Shown in pieces: positions 16,391-24,426 of a stretch of 64,000 nucleotides of DNA (within the stretch, counting starts at the first letter, position 1; every line of letters starts with the position of its first letter). Made by a program: the position numbers and the translations under genes. The DNA comes from Streptomyces sp. 35G-GA-8 (GTDB lineage: Bacteria; Actinomycetota; Actinomycetes; Streptomycetales; Streptomycetaceae), in NCBI RefSeq assembly GCF_023534745.1, contig NZ_JAMHJQ010000008.1, positions 310,406-374,405 of the forward strand, read 5' to 3'. The notes under the pieces were generated by a model. It was not told the DNA's origin. It ran no database searches and saw only the letters and a list, made by a program, of their open reading frames with translations.

Positions 16391-17938
16391 TCACACCCCG
16401 GCCTTCGTCTCGGACTCGGCCGCCTTCTCCAACTGGAAGGCCTCGTTGCCGAGCCCGATACGGGCGTGCACCTCGGGCTTGACGGAGCGCAGCACCAGTC
16501 CGTACACCAGCCCGCCGATCAGCGCGAGAGCGATGATCCCGGGCAGCACCCAGCTGAGCGCGGAGCCGGGTCCCGACCCGACGAGGATGTCGAAGTCCTT
16601 GACGGTGTAGCCGGCGATGGTCACCAGCGCGATGCCCGCCAGCCCGGAGGCCACCAGCCGCGCGGCCTGATGGCGCGCGGCTCCCCGCCGTACGAAGAAG
16701 ACGATGACGGCGAGGGAGGCCGCGGCCATCAGCACGATGACCCCGAGCGCGCCGATGTTGCCCATCCAGGTGAAGAGATGGAGCACCGGGGCCGTCGGGT
16801 CCCCGACCGGCTTGTCGTCGGTGAGGGCGAAGGCCAGGATGACGGCGACCGAGACCGCGGACTGGAGCACGGAGCCCGACGCGGGCGCGCCGCTCGACGT
16901 GCTGGTGCGGCCGAAGGCGGCGGGCAGCAGGCCCTCGCGGCCCATCGCGAAGGCGTAGCGCGCGACGACATTGTGGAAGCTGAGCAGCGCGGCGAACATG
17001 CCGGTCACGAACAGGACGTGCAGGACATCGGTGAAGGTGCCGCCCAGCCGGCTCTCGGTCAGGCCGAAGAGCAGTCCTGGCCCCTGCTCCCCCGCGGCTT
17101 TGACGATCGAGCCGGGTCCCGCGGCGACGGTCACCGCCCAGGCGCTGAAGGCCAGGAACAGCGCGGCGTAGCCGACGGCCAGGAACATGACACGTGAGAC
17201 GACGACGTTCGGCCGGCTCGTCTCCTCGGCGTAGACCGGGGCCTGTTCGAAGCCGACGAAGGCGGCGACGCAGAAGCAGAGCGCGGTGCCGAACCCCGCG
17301 CCGGTCAGGGTGTCGGGGTTGAAGGCGGCCATGGACAGCCCCTCCTCGCCCGGATCGGCGAGGGAGGCGATGTCGAAGATCACGACCAGCGCGCACTCGA
17401 CGATCAGCAGAACGCCGAGGACCTTGGCGTTGAGGTCTATCTTCAGCCAGCCCAGCAGACCGACGATCGCGGCGGCGACGAGCGCCGGGATCCACCAGGC
17501 CACGGTCAGATCGAGATAGGTGGCGAAGAGCCCGGAGACCTCGAAGCCGAGGATGCCGTAGATACCGACCTGCATGGCGCTGTACGCGACGAGGGCGACG
17601 AGCGAGGCACCGGCGCCGGCGGTCGGGCCGAGACCGCGGGCGATATACGCGTAGAACGCGCCGGCGTTGTGCACATGCCGGCTCATCTCCGCGTACCCGA
17701 AGCTGAACAGCACCAGGACGACGCCGAGGATCACATAGAGCAGGGGCTGTCCGACGATGCCCATGACACCGAAGACGGTGGGCATGACGCCCGCGACGAC
17801 GAGCATCGGCGCGCTCGCGGCGAGGACGGAGAGCAGCAGTCCCATCGTGCCGAGCCGGTCGGCACGCAACGCCCGTTCCTGCCCTTTGTAGGTATGGATC
17901 TCGTTGAGCTCGCTCGTGCTCGGTCTGCCCGTCGACAT
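16391..17938 (-). CDS. APC-superfamily amino acid permease
   Basis: 515 aa with about 12 or more membrane helices and a hydrophilic N-terminus (ELNEIHTYKGQERALRADRLG). The first helix holds the APC-type LAASAPMLVVAGVMP; later landmarks are YAEMSRHVHNAGAFYAYIARGLGP and CVAAFVGFEQAPVYAEETSRP, both typical of amino acid/amine permeases. The C-terminal tail is charged and cytoplasmic. The substrate is unknown. Its upstream region contains six 10-bp repeats ending at the stop of the preceding gene, so any promoter must lie in or upstream of them. Confidence 0.9.
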   Translation of the reverse strand: MSTGRPSTSELNEIHTYKGQERALRADRLGTMGLLLSVLAASAPMLVVAGVMPTVFGVMGIVGQPLLYVILGVVLVLFSFGYAEMSRHVHNAGAFYAYIARGLGPTAGAGASLVALVAYSAMQVGIYGILGFEVSGLFATYLDLTVAWWIPALVAAAIVGLLGWLKIDLNAKVLGVLLIVECALVVIFDIASLADPGEEGLSMAAFNPDTLTGAGFGTALCFCVAAFVGFEQAPVYAEETSRPNVVVSRVMFLAVGYAALFLAFSAWAVTVAAGPGSIVKAAGEQGPGLLFGLTESRLGGTFTDVLHVLFVTGMFAALLSFHNVVARYAFAMGREGLLPAAFGRTSTSSGAPASGSVLQSAVSVAVILAFALTDDKPVGDPTAPVLHLFTWMGNIGALGVIVLMAAASLAVIVFFVRRGAARHQAARLVASGLAGIALVTIAGYTVKDFDILVGSGPGSALSWVLPGIIALALIGGLVYGLVLRSVKPEVHARIGLGNEAFQLEKAAESETKAGV

Positions 17939-17970
17939 GACAGGGTGGTCCTTTCGGAGTTCATCGGTAT

Positions 17971-18024
17971 TCAGTGATGTTCAGTGATGTTCAGCCTGGT
18001 TCAGCGGTGTTGAGTGGTGTTCAG
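17971..18024. repeat. 10-bp phased tandem repeat upstream of the permease
   Basis: Successive 10-mers read TCAGTGATGT, TCAGTGATGT, TCAGCCTGGT, TCAGCGGTGT, TGAGTGGTGT, then TCAG. The core TTCAG recurs at one helical turn. The last copy holds the stop codon of the TPR-like gene. Confidence 0.85.
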
Positions 18025-18983
18025 GCGGAGCCGAGCGCCGCGTCGCGCGCGGCGAGGAACGCTTCGCGCGGGTCCCGGTGGGGGTACGACCAGGGATCCG
18101 GGGTCTGGTGCGGACCGATCCGCTGGAACAGCGCGGCGGCCTCGGCGAACCGCCCGTCGTGGAACTGGGCGTGGGCGAGGAAGTTGAGGTCGACGCGGCC
18201 GCGCGGATGCTCCCCCGCCTCCCACTCCAGCCACCAGTCGAAGGCGACCTTGAGCACCTGACGGGCGCGGCGTCCGGTCCAGTGGGCGGAGGCCGCGGGG
18301 TCGCCCGGCTCATGTCCCGCGGCGGCGAGGACGCGATAGCGCTCGGCGTGGGCGACCACGGGCAGGATCGCGAGCGGCGATTCGGCGGGGGCCTGTTCCG
18401 CGGCCCAGGCCGCGAAGTCGTACACCTCGTGCAACGGGTCCTGGCCGGCTTCGGGACTGCGCTCCGCGAGCCGCGCCGCCATCAGATGATGGGCATGGTG
18501 ATGGTCCGGATGCCGGGTCCTGACCTCGTCGAAGAGCTGTGAGGTCTCTTCCTCCGTGCCGAGCGTACGGGCGAGCAGCAGCAGTCCGAGCCAGGGTGTG
18601 GGATCGGCCGGGGCACGGCGGATCGCGTCACGGCAGGCGTCCCGCGCGCGCTGTTCGGACTCTTTGCCGCGCAGTGTCCCGACGACGGTGGCGCAGGCGA
18701 GGAGGGTGGCCGCGTCGACGCTCTCGGGTTCCGCGAGCAGCCAGTCCCGGGTCCAGGCGGCGGCGCCGGAGGCGCGGGCGAGGACGACGACGCGGTGGCC
18801 TCGCCGGTCCCAGTCGTCGCCGGTCTCGGCGAGCAGGGTGCGCGCCTCGGACCAGCGGCCCTGGGCCAACTGGTCCCGTACGGCCGCGAGTCGGGCGTCG
18901 TCGAGGGCCGGATCGAAGAAGTGGCCGGAGCGTGAGCCCCGTCTTCGTGGACGGCCCAGGGGTGGTGGCGGAGGCGGGGACAT
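18021..18983 (-). CDS. TPR-like helical repeat protein, function unknown
   Basis: Predicted 320 aa, soluble, with a basic/Pro-rich N-terminus (MSPPPPPPLGRPRRRGSRSG) followed by Ala/Leu-rich helical pairs such as ARLAAVRDQLAQGRWSEARTLL and AACRDAIRRAPADPTPWLGLLLLARTLG. These resemble tetratricopeptide repeats, which mediate protein contacts. I recognise only the general fold. I chose the start at 18983 because GGAGG lies 10 nt upstream; Met codons further upstream extend into unlikely sequence. No catalytic motif is seen. Confidence 0.7.
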   Translation of the reverse strand: MSPPPPPPLGRPRRRGSRSGHFFDPALDDARLAAVRDQLAQGRWSEARTLLAETGDDWDRRGHRVVVLARASGAAAWTRDWLLAEPESVDAATLLACATVVGTLRGKESEQRARDACRDAIRRAPADPTPWLGLLLLARTLGTEEETSQLFDEVRTRHPDHHHAHHLMAARLAERSPEAGQDPLHEVYDFAAWAAEQAPAESPLAILPVVAHAERYRVLAAAGHEPGDPAASAHWTGRRARQVLKVAFDWWLEWEAGEHPRGRVDLNFLAHAQFHDGRFAEAAALFQRIGPHQTPDPWSYPHRDPREAFLAARDAALGSA

Positions 18984-19138
18984 CCGCGGAAATCCTCCAG
19001 GGCACATAAACGGGCGTGGACCGCGGACAGCCAACCGGTAGGCAACGCTTTCCGTCAAGGCCTGTCTTGGTGCAAAGTGGGCCAACTGTCCGGCCGACCC
19101 GCGCTGTTGGTCCCCTTTCGCGGCCTGTGCGCCACCGG

Positions 19139-19196
19139 TGCCCGACCGGGCCCGATCGATGCCCGACCTGGTGCCCGACCTGGTGCCCGGCCGGTG
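19139..19196. repeat. Degenerate 12-bp tandem repeat
   Basis: Units like TGCCCGACCTGG occur about four times, two of them identical and adjacent. They lie just beyond the stop of the FAD dehydrogenase gene, in the gap before the TPR-like gene. Confidence 0.7.
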
Positions 19197-19211
19197 CGCG
19201 CGCCGCCGCCG

Positions 19212-20870
19212 CTACCGGACGGCCTTCGCCGCCGCCCGGCCCGCCGTACGGCCCGAGAAGATACAGCCGCCGAGGAACGTGCCCTCCAGGGAGCGGTAGC
19301 CGTGCACACCGCCGCCGCCGAAGCCGGCCGCCTCGCCCGCCGCGTAGACGCCGGGCAGCGGCGCGCCCGTCGCGGTGAGGACACGGGAGGACAGATCGGT
19401 CTCCAGCCCGCCGAGCGACTTACGGGTCAGGATGTTCAGCCGTACCGCGATCAGCGGGCCCGCCTCGGGGTCGAGCAGGCGGTGCGGGGCGGCCGTGCGT
19501 ATCAGCTTGTCGCCCAGATACTTCCGGGCGCCCCGGACGGCCATGACCTGGAGATCCTTGGTGAAGGGGTTGGCGATCTCACGGTCGCGCGCGGTGATCT
19601 CACGGCGCAACCGCTCCTCGTCGATCAGTCCTTCGCCGGTCAGCGCGTTCATGCCGCGTACGAGCGCGCCCAGGTCCTTCTCCACGACGAAGTCGGCGCC
19701 GTTGTCCATGAACGCCTTCACCGGCCCCGGGACTTCGGCGCGGGCCCGCCCGATCACCCCGCGGACCGACTTCCCGGTCAGATCGGGGTTCTGCTCGGAG
19801 CCAGAGAGCGCGAACTCCTTGCCGATGACGCGCTGGTCGAGGACGAACCAGGTGTACTCGTGGCCGGAGCGCATGATGTGTTCCAGCGTGCCGAGCGTGT
19901 CGAAGCCGGGAAAGAGCGGCACGGGCAGCCGCCGGCCGCGCGCGTCCAGCCAGAGCGAGGACGGGCCCGGCAGGATACGGATGCCATGCCTGGCCCAGAT
20001 CGGGTTCCAGTTCTCGATGCCCTCGGTGTAGTGCCACATCCGGTCCCGGTTGATGTGCCGGGCGCCCATCGCCTCCGTGATGCCGAGCATCAGTCCGTCG
20101 ACATGCGCGGGGACTCCGGAGAGCATCTTCCGCGGCGGGGTGCCGAGCCGCTCGGGCCACTGGGCGCGTACCAGCTCGTGATTGCCTCCGATGCCACCCG
20201 ACGTGACGATCACCGCCTGCGCCCTGAACGCGAAGGCGCCGGTGACCGTGCGGCTGCTCGCGGTGCCGCGCGCGGCCTCGCTCGGCTCCAGGATCTCGCC
20301 GCTCACGGTGTCCACCACGCCCGCGGTGGTGGCGAGGCCGGTGACGCGGTGCCGGAAGCGGAACGTCACGAGCCCCTTCGCCACGCCCGCGCGCACCCGC
20401 CGTTCGAACGGCTCGACCACCCCCGGCCCGGTCCCCCAGGTGATGTGGAAGCGCGGCACGGAATTGCCGTGTCCGGTCGCGTCGTACCCGCCGCGCTCCG
20501 CCCAGCCCACCACCGGGAAGAACCGCATGCCCTGCCCGTGCAGCCAGGCCCGTTTCTCGCCCGCCGCGAAGTCGACATACGCCTCGGCCCACGCGCGCGG
20601 CCAGCGGTCGTCCTCGGGGCGGTCGAAGCCCGCCGTACCCAGCCAGTCCTGAAGGGCCAGGTCCCGGCTGTCCTTGATCCGCAGCCGGCGCTGCTCGGGC
20701 GAGTCCACGAAGAACAGGCCGCCGAAGGACCAGTGCGCCTGTCCGCCGATCGACCGCTCGGGCTCCTGGTCGAGGACGATGACGGAGCGGCCCGCGTCCA
20801 CCAGTTCCGCGGCGGCGACCAGGCCCGCGAGGCCCGCCCCGATCACGATCACATCAGCGTCGTACGCCAT
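19212..20870 (-). CDS. FAD-binding dehydrogenase (flavocytochrome c/ketosteroid dehydrogenase superfamily)
   Basis: Predicted 552 aa. The N-terminal dinucleotide fold VIVIGAGLAGLVAAAEL (about residues 7-23) ends in an acidic residue (VLDQEPE) that binds the FAD ribose. The family GGQAHWSFGGLF and the C-terminal GVYAAGEAAGFGGGGVHGYRSLEGTFLGGC complete the FAD site. The fold suits fumarate reductase-like or 3-ketosteroid dehydrogenase-like redox chemistry on alpha/beta-unsaturated substrates. No haem motif or signal peptide is present. I chose the ATG at 20870 (GAAGG about 9 nt upstream); another Met lies 3 codons further out. It is divergent from the Nudix gene. Confidence 0.88.
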   Translation of the reverse strand: MAYDADVIVIGAGLAGLVAAAELVDAGRSVIVLDQEPERSIGGQAHWSFGGLFFVDSPEQRRLRIKDSRDLALQDWLGTAGFDRPEDDRWPRAWAEAYVDFAAGEKRAWLHGQGMRFFPVVGWAERGGYDATGHGNSVPRFHITWGTGPGVVEPFERRVRAGVAKGLVTFRFRHRVTGLATTAGVVDTVSGEILEPSEAARGTASSRTVTGAFAFRAQAVIVTSGGIGGNHELVRAQWPERLGTPPRKMLSGVPAHVDGLMLGITEAMGARHINRDRMWHYTEGIENWNPIWARHGIRILPGPSSLWLDARGRRLPVPLFPGFDTLGTLEHIMRSGHEYTWFVLDQRVIGKEFALSGSEQNPDLTGKSVRGVIGRARAEVPGPVKAFMDNGADFVVEKDLGALVRGMNALTGEGLIDEERLRREITARDREIANPFTKDLQVMAVRGARKYLGDKLIRTAAPHRLLDPEAGPLIAVRLNILTRKSLGGLETDLSSRVLTATGAPLPGVYAAGEAAGFGGGGVHGYRSLEGTFLGGCIFSGRTAGRAAAKAVR

Positions 20871-20965
20871 GGCTGCCATCCTTCGCGCGCGGGGTCGGTG
20901 AAGCCCTGTCGGTCGTCCGATCTTCCGTACGCGCGAGTAACGCGTCAACTGGTTGGATGGCGTTC

Positions 20966-21490
20966 ATGAGCGCTGCTGACGAGATCCTGGACATCGTCGA
21001 CGAGGACGACCGCGTGGTCGGACAGGCACCGCGCGGGGAGGTCTACGCGCGGGGGCTGCGCCATCGCGCGGTCTTCGTGTTCGCGCGGGACGCGGAGGAC
21101 CGGGTCTTCGTCCATCGCAGAACCCCGGTGAAGCTGGTCTTCCCCTCGCTGTACGACATGTTCGTGGGCGGTGTCGTCGGCGCGGGCGAGAGCTACGACG
21201 CGGCGGCGCTGCGGGAGGCCGAGGAGGAGCTGGGGGTGTCGGGACTGCCCCGGCCCGTACCGCTGTTCACATTTCTGTACACGGCGGCTGACGGGGCCGG
21301 GAGCTGGTGGTCACGGGTGTACGAGGTGCGCTGCGCGCTGCCGGTGCGTCCGCAGGTGGAGGAGGTCGCCTGGCACGACTTCCTCCCCGAGGCGGAGCTG
21401 GAGCGCCGGCTCGGACCGGGGCCGGACGGCTGGGAGTGGGTACCGGACGGGCTCGCGGCGTACGAGCGGCTCCGCGCCCACCGCGCGTAG
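20966..21490 (+). CDS. Nudix hydrolase
   Basis: Predicted 174 aa. The Nudix box GGVVGAGESYDAAALREAEEELGV (about residues 68-91) is complete (Gx5Ex7REUxEExGU), so it binds Mg2+ and hydrolyses a nucleoside diphosphate linked to another moiety. The N-terminal EILDIVDEDDRVVGQAPRGEVY resembles isopentenyl-diphosphate isomerase-like/YfcD members of the superfamily. The substrate is unknown. The start is between ATGs at 20957 and 20966; I prefer the latter (GGATGG 5 nt upstream). It lies just upstream of two DUF202 genes. Confidence 0.9.
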   Translation: MSAADEILDIVDEDDRVVGQAPRGEVYARGLRHRAVFVFARDAEDRVFVHRRTPVKLVFPSLYDMFVGGVVGAGESYDAAALREAEEELGVSGLPRPVPLFTFLYTAADGAGSWWSRVYEVRCALPVRPQVEEVAWHDFLPEAELERRLGPGPDGWEWVPDGLAAYERLRAHRA

Positions 21491-21500
21491 GGTGCGGCGG

Positions 21501-21893
21501 GTGAGCGACTTTCTGAGCGGCCTGCGGCTGTGGTTCACGCCCGGGCGCGTCGCCGAGGAGGGCGAAACCCCCGACTACCGTTTCTCGCTCGCCAATGAGC
21601 GCACCTTCCTGGCCTGGATCCGCACGGCGCTCGCGCTGGTGGGGGGCGGCTTCGCGGTCGATCAGTTCCTCCCCGGTCTGCGCTGGGGGGTACGGGTCGG
21701 GCTCGCGGTGGCGCTGCTCGCGGCGGGCGCGCTGTGCGCGCTGCGCGCGGTCAATCACTGGGTGCGGTGCGAGCGGGCGATGCGGCGCAAGGAGGATCTG
21801 CCCGTCTCCGCGTTTCCGACGGTGCTGAGTCTGGCGGTGGGGCTCGTCGCCATCACGATGCTGGTCATCGTGGTACTGGGGCGGGCCGGCTGA
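21501..21893 (+). CDS. DUF202/YidH-type small membrane protein
   Basis: Predicted 130 aa with three membrane helices. The diagnostic segment RFSLANERTFLAWIRTALALVGGGFAV is the YidH/DUF202 signature (NERTFLAWIRT). Function is unknown in this family. The GTG start lies 10 bp after the Nudix stop, and its TGA overlaps the ATG of the second DUF202 gene by one base. The pair is probably cotranscribed and may form one membrane complex. Confidence 0.88.
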   Translation: MSDFLSGLRLWFTPGRVAEEGETPDYRFSLANERTFLAWIRTALALVGGGFAVDQFLPGLRWGVRVGLAVALLAAGALCALRAVNHWVRCERAMRRKEDLPVSAFPTVLSLAVGLVAITMLVIVVLGRAG

Positions 21894-22228
21894 TGGCCAC
21901 GCCGCCCGGGGACTCGGGCGGGGCCCCGGCCAGGGATCCGGGGCTCCAGCCCGAGCGGACCCGGCTGGCCTGGCGGCGTACGACGCTCTCCTGCACGGTG
22001 GTCGCCGTGCTCGCGGCCCGGCAGGCCGTCCATGGCGGCGCCACGGCCGCGGGGATCGCCGGCGCCGCGCTGAGCGCCCTGGTCTGGCTCGCTTTTCTCG
22101 GCGTGGCGCACCGCCGGACGCTGGCGCTGGACGCCGCCGCGCCGGGGCCCCTGCCGGCGCGCGCGGCGATCGCGGCGGCGGGCTGCACGATCCTGCTGGC
22201 GCTGTTCGCGGTGGCGGTGCTGGCCTGA
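21893..22228 (+). CDS. Second DUF202-type small membrane protein
   Basis: 111 aa with three membrane helices. After a Gly/Pro-rich N-terminus comes LQPERTRLAWRRTTLSCTVVAV, a diverged DUF202 signature (ERTRLAWRRT). It is translationally coupled to the preceding DUF202 gene by a TGATG overlap. Tandem long and short DUF202 genes are common in actinomycetes. No function is known to me. Confidence 0.85.
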   Translation: MATPPGDSGGAPARDPGLQPERTRLAWRRTTLSCTVVAVLAARQAVHGGATAAGIAGAALSALVWLAFLGVAHRRTLALDAAAPGPLPARAAIAAAGCTILLALFAVAVLA

Positions 22229-22314
22229 GGGTCGCGTACGGTACGGCGGCGCCCCCTGCGCGCCGTCAGCTGGCAGGCTCGGGGCGACCGTTCGCTCATG
22301 AGCCTGGGGGCCCG

Positions 22315-23226
22315 ATGTCCGCCACCGATCCGTATCTCGTCCGACTGGCACCGGAGGTGCACGCCTATGTCCAGCCGGACGGCGGCTGGTGCCTCAACAA
22401 CGCCGGTTTCGTCAGCGACGGGGAGACGACACTTCTCATCGACACCGCCGCCACCGAACGCCGCGCGCTGCTGCTGCGCGAAGCGATCCTGACGGCCGGC
22501 GTCCCGCTCCCCCGTACGGTGGTCAATACGCACCATCATGGCGATCACACCTACGGCAACGGCCTGTTCGTGCCGGAGGCCACCGTCATCGGCCATGCCG
22601 CGTGCCGCGAGGAGCAGTCCGCCGCCGGGCACGAACTCCGGGTGGCCTGGCCCGGAACGGATTTCGGCGCCATCCCGATCACGCTCCCGACCGTGACCTA
22701 CCACGAACGGCTGACCCTCCATGTGGGCGGGACCGAGGCGCGCGTGTTCCACCCGGGGGTGGCCCACAGCCGGGGCGACTCGATCGTGCATCTGCCCGAG
22801 CGTGGCATCGTCTTCACCGGCGATCTGGTCTTCCAGGGCGGTACACCGTTCCTGGCCATGGGCTCGCTGCGCGGATCCCTGCGGGCGCTGGAGCTGCTGC
22901 GCTCACTGGACGCGAGCGTGGTCGTACCGGGGCACGGTCCGGTCACCGACCCGTCGGCGTTCGACGCGACGGAGGAGTATCTGCGCTATGTGACGGATCT
23001 GGCCCTGGAAGGGCACGGCAAGGGTCTCTCCCCGCTGGAGACGGCGTGCTCGGCCGATCTCGGGAGGTTCGCCGCGCTGCGGGAGAGCGAGCGGCTGGTG
23101 GGCAATCTGCACCGGGCGTACGCCGAGCTGGACGGGCTGCCCGAGGGCTCGCCGCTGGACCCGGTCACCATCTTCACCGAGATGGCCGTGATGAACGGTG
23201 GCGCGCTCCCGGCCTGTCACGCCTGA
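22315..23226 (+). CDS. MBL-fold metallo-hydrolase
   Basis: 303 aa. The metal-binding motif THHHGDHTYGN lies near residue 71 and FHPGVAHSRGD near 143, then FTGDLVF and VVPGHGPVTD supply the rest of the di-zinc site. A long C-terminal helical extension (about residues 215-303) follows the core. Enzymes of this type are thioesterases, lactonases or sulfatases; which applies is not visible. The ATG at 22315 has only a weak ribosome site. A hexamer repeat follows the gene. Confidence 0.87.
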   Translation: MSATDPYLVRLAPEVHAYVQPDGGWCLNNAGFVSDGETTLLIDTAATERRALLLREAILTAGVPLPRTVVNTHHHGDHTYGNGLFVPEATVIGHAACREEQSAAGHELRVAWPGTDFGAIPITLPTVTYHERLTLHVGGTEARVFHPGVAHSRGDSIVHLPERGIVFTGDLVFQGGTPFLAMGSLRGSLRALELLRSLDASVVVPGHGPVTDPSAFDATEEYLRYVTDLALEGHGKGLSPLETACSADLGRFAALRESERLVGNLHRAYAELDGLPEGSPLDPVTIFTEMAVMNGGALPACHA

Positions 23227-23290
23227 CCGGTCCGGGCCACCCGGCGGATCCGGCCCCGGGCACCGGCAGCGGCAGCGGCAGCACCGGCAT

Positions 23291-23323
23291 TGGCACTGGC
23301 ACTGGCACTGGCACTGGCACTGG
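23291..23323. repeat. GGCACT hexamer microsatellite (about five copies)
   Basis: Five consecutive GGCACT units, preceded by related GGCAGC units from about 23261. It lies between the MBL gene and the phosphotransferase gene, just before a TetR-type operator. Confidence 0.9.
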
Positions 23324-23328
23324 ACGAC

Positions 23329-23346
23329 ATACCGACTGGTCGGCAT
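23329..23346. promoter_or_regulatory. Candidate TetR operator of the acyl-CoA dehydrogenase operon
   Basis: ATACCGACTGGTCGGCAT has inverted arms CCGAC/GTCGG. A related half, ATACCGACCGGT, occurs upstream of the SDR gene (28697-28710, minus strand). The TetR gene at 27032 is the likely binder. Confidence 0.5.
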
Positions 23347-23386
23347 CATGAATGTCCGACGACGATCGCCCACGGAGGTACACACG

Positions 23387-24418
23387 ATGAGCCCCGTCCC
23401 CCCGCCAGGACTCGATCCCGAGCAGTTGCGCGGCCATCTCGACCGCGCGCTTCCCGGCCTGGTGAGCGGACCGCTCGACGCACGGCTGATCGAGGGCGGC
23501 CGGTCGAATCTGACGTACGCCGTCACCGATTCCGCCGATCCCGCCCACCGCTGGGTGGTCCGCAGACCCCCGCTCGGCCATGTGCTGGCCACCGCGCACG
23601 ACATGAAGCGCGAGTACCGCGTGATCGAGGCGCTGCATCCGACCGCCGTGCCGGTGCCCGAGCCGCTGTCGCTCTGCGAGGACGAGTCCGTGCTGGGCGC
23701 GCCCTTCTACGTCATGGAGTACGTGGCGGGCACGCCGTACCGTACGGCCGAACAGCTCGCTCCGCTCGGCCCCGAGCGCACCCGCGGCGCCGTCCTCGCG
23801 CTGGTCGACACGCTTGTCGAGCTGCATGCCGTCGATCCCGCGGCGGTCGGACTCGGTGACTTCGGCCGCCCCGACGGCTTTCTCGACCGGCAGCTGCGCC
23901 GCTGGGGCAAGCAGCTCGACGCCTCCCGCAACCGCGAGCTGGCCCGTATCGACGAGCTGCACGCGGCCCTCGGCCGGTCGCTGCCCGGCTCCCCCGCGCC
24001 GACCGTGATCCACGGCGACTACCGGCTCGACAATGTCCTGATCGATGAGGACGACCGGATCAGGGCCGTACTGGACTGGGAGATGTCCACGCTCGGCGAT
24101 CCCCTCACCGACCTGGGGCTGCTGGTGATGTACAGCACGCCCCTGGAGCTGACGGGCTCCCCGATCAGTACGACGGCCGAGGCGGCGGGCCACCCCACGT
24201 CAGGCGAGCTGATCGAGCGGTACGCCGCGGGTTCGGGCCGGGACACCTCGGCGATCTCCTGGTACACGGCGTTCGCCTGGTTCAAGCTCGCCGTGATCCT
24301 GGAGGGCATCCACTACCGCCACACCCTGGGCCAGACCGTCGGGCCCGGCTTCGACCGGATCGGCGCGCTCGTGCCCGTCTTCATCCAGCACGGCCTCACC
24401 ACCCTCCAGGAAGGCTGA
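23387..24418 (+). CDS. Phosphotransferase-fold protein (ACAD10/11 kinase-domain type)
   Basis: 343 aa with an APH/choline-kinase fold. The catalytic loop is VIHGDYRLDNVLID (about residues 208-221), followed by VLDWEMSTLGDPLTDLGLL with the metal-binding Asp. In eukaryotes this domain is fused to an acyl-CoA dehydrogenase (ACAD10/11), where it phosphorylates 4-hydroxyacyl-CoAs before removal of the phosphate. Here the next gene is an acyl-CoA dehydrogenase 8 bp downstream, the same pair as separate proteins. The ATG has GGAGG upstream. It probably acts in 4-hydroxy fatty acid catabolism. Confidence 0.88.
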   Translation: MSPVPPPGLDPEQLRGHLDRALPGLVSGPLDARLIEGGRSNLTYAVTDSADPAHRWVVRRPPLGHVLATAHDMKREYRVIEALHPTAVPVPEPLSLCEDESVLGAPFYVMEYVAGTPYRTAEQLAPLGPERTRGAVLALVDTLVELHAVDPAAVGLGDFGRPDGFLDRQLRRWGKQLDASRNRELARIDELHAALGRSLPGSPAPTVIHGDYRLDNVLIDEDDRIRAVLDWEMSTLGDPLTDLGLLVMYSTPLELTGSPISTTAEAAGHPTSGELIERYAAGSGRDTSAISWYTAFAWFKLAVILEGIHYRHTLGQTVGPGFDRIGALVPVFIQHGLTTLQEG

Positions 24419-24426
24419 GTACCCTC

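Noticed and set aside
23261-23323. The hexamer repeats as a possible CRISPR or regulatory array
   Set aside because: Units are 6 bp without spacers, so they are simple microsatellites.
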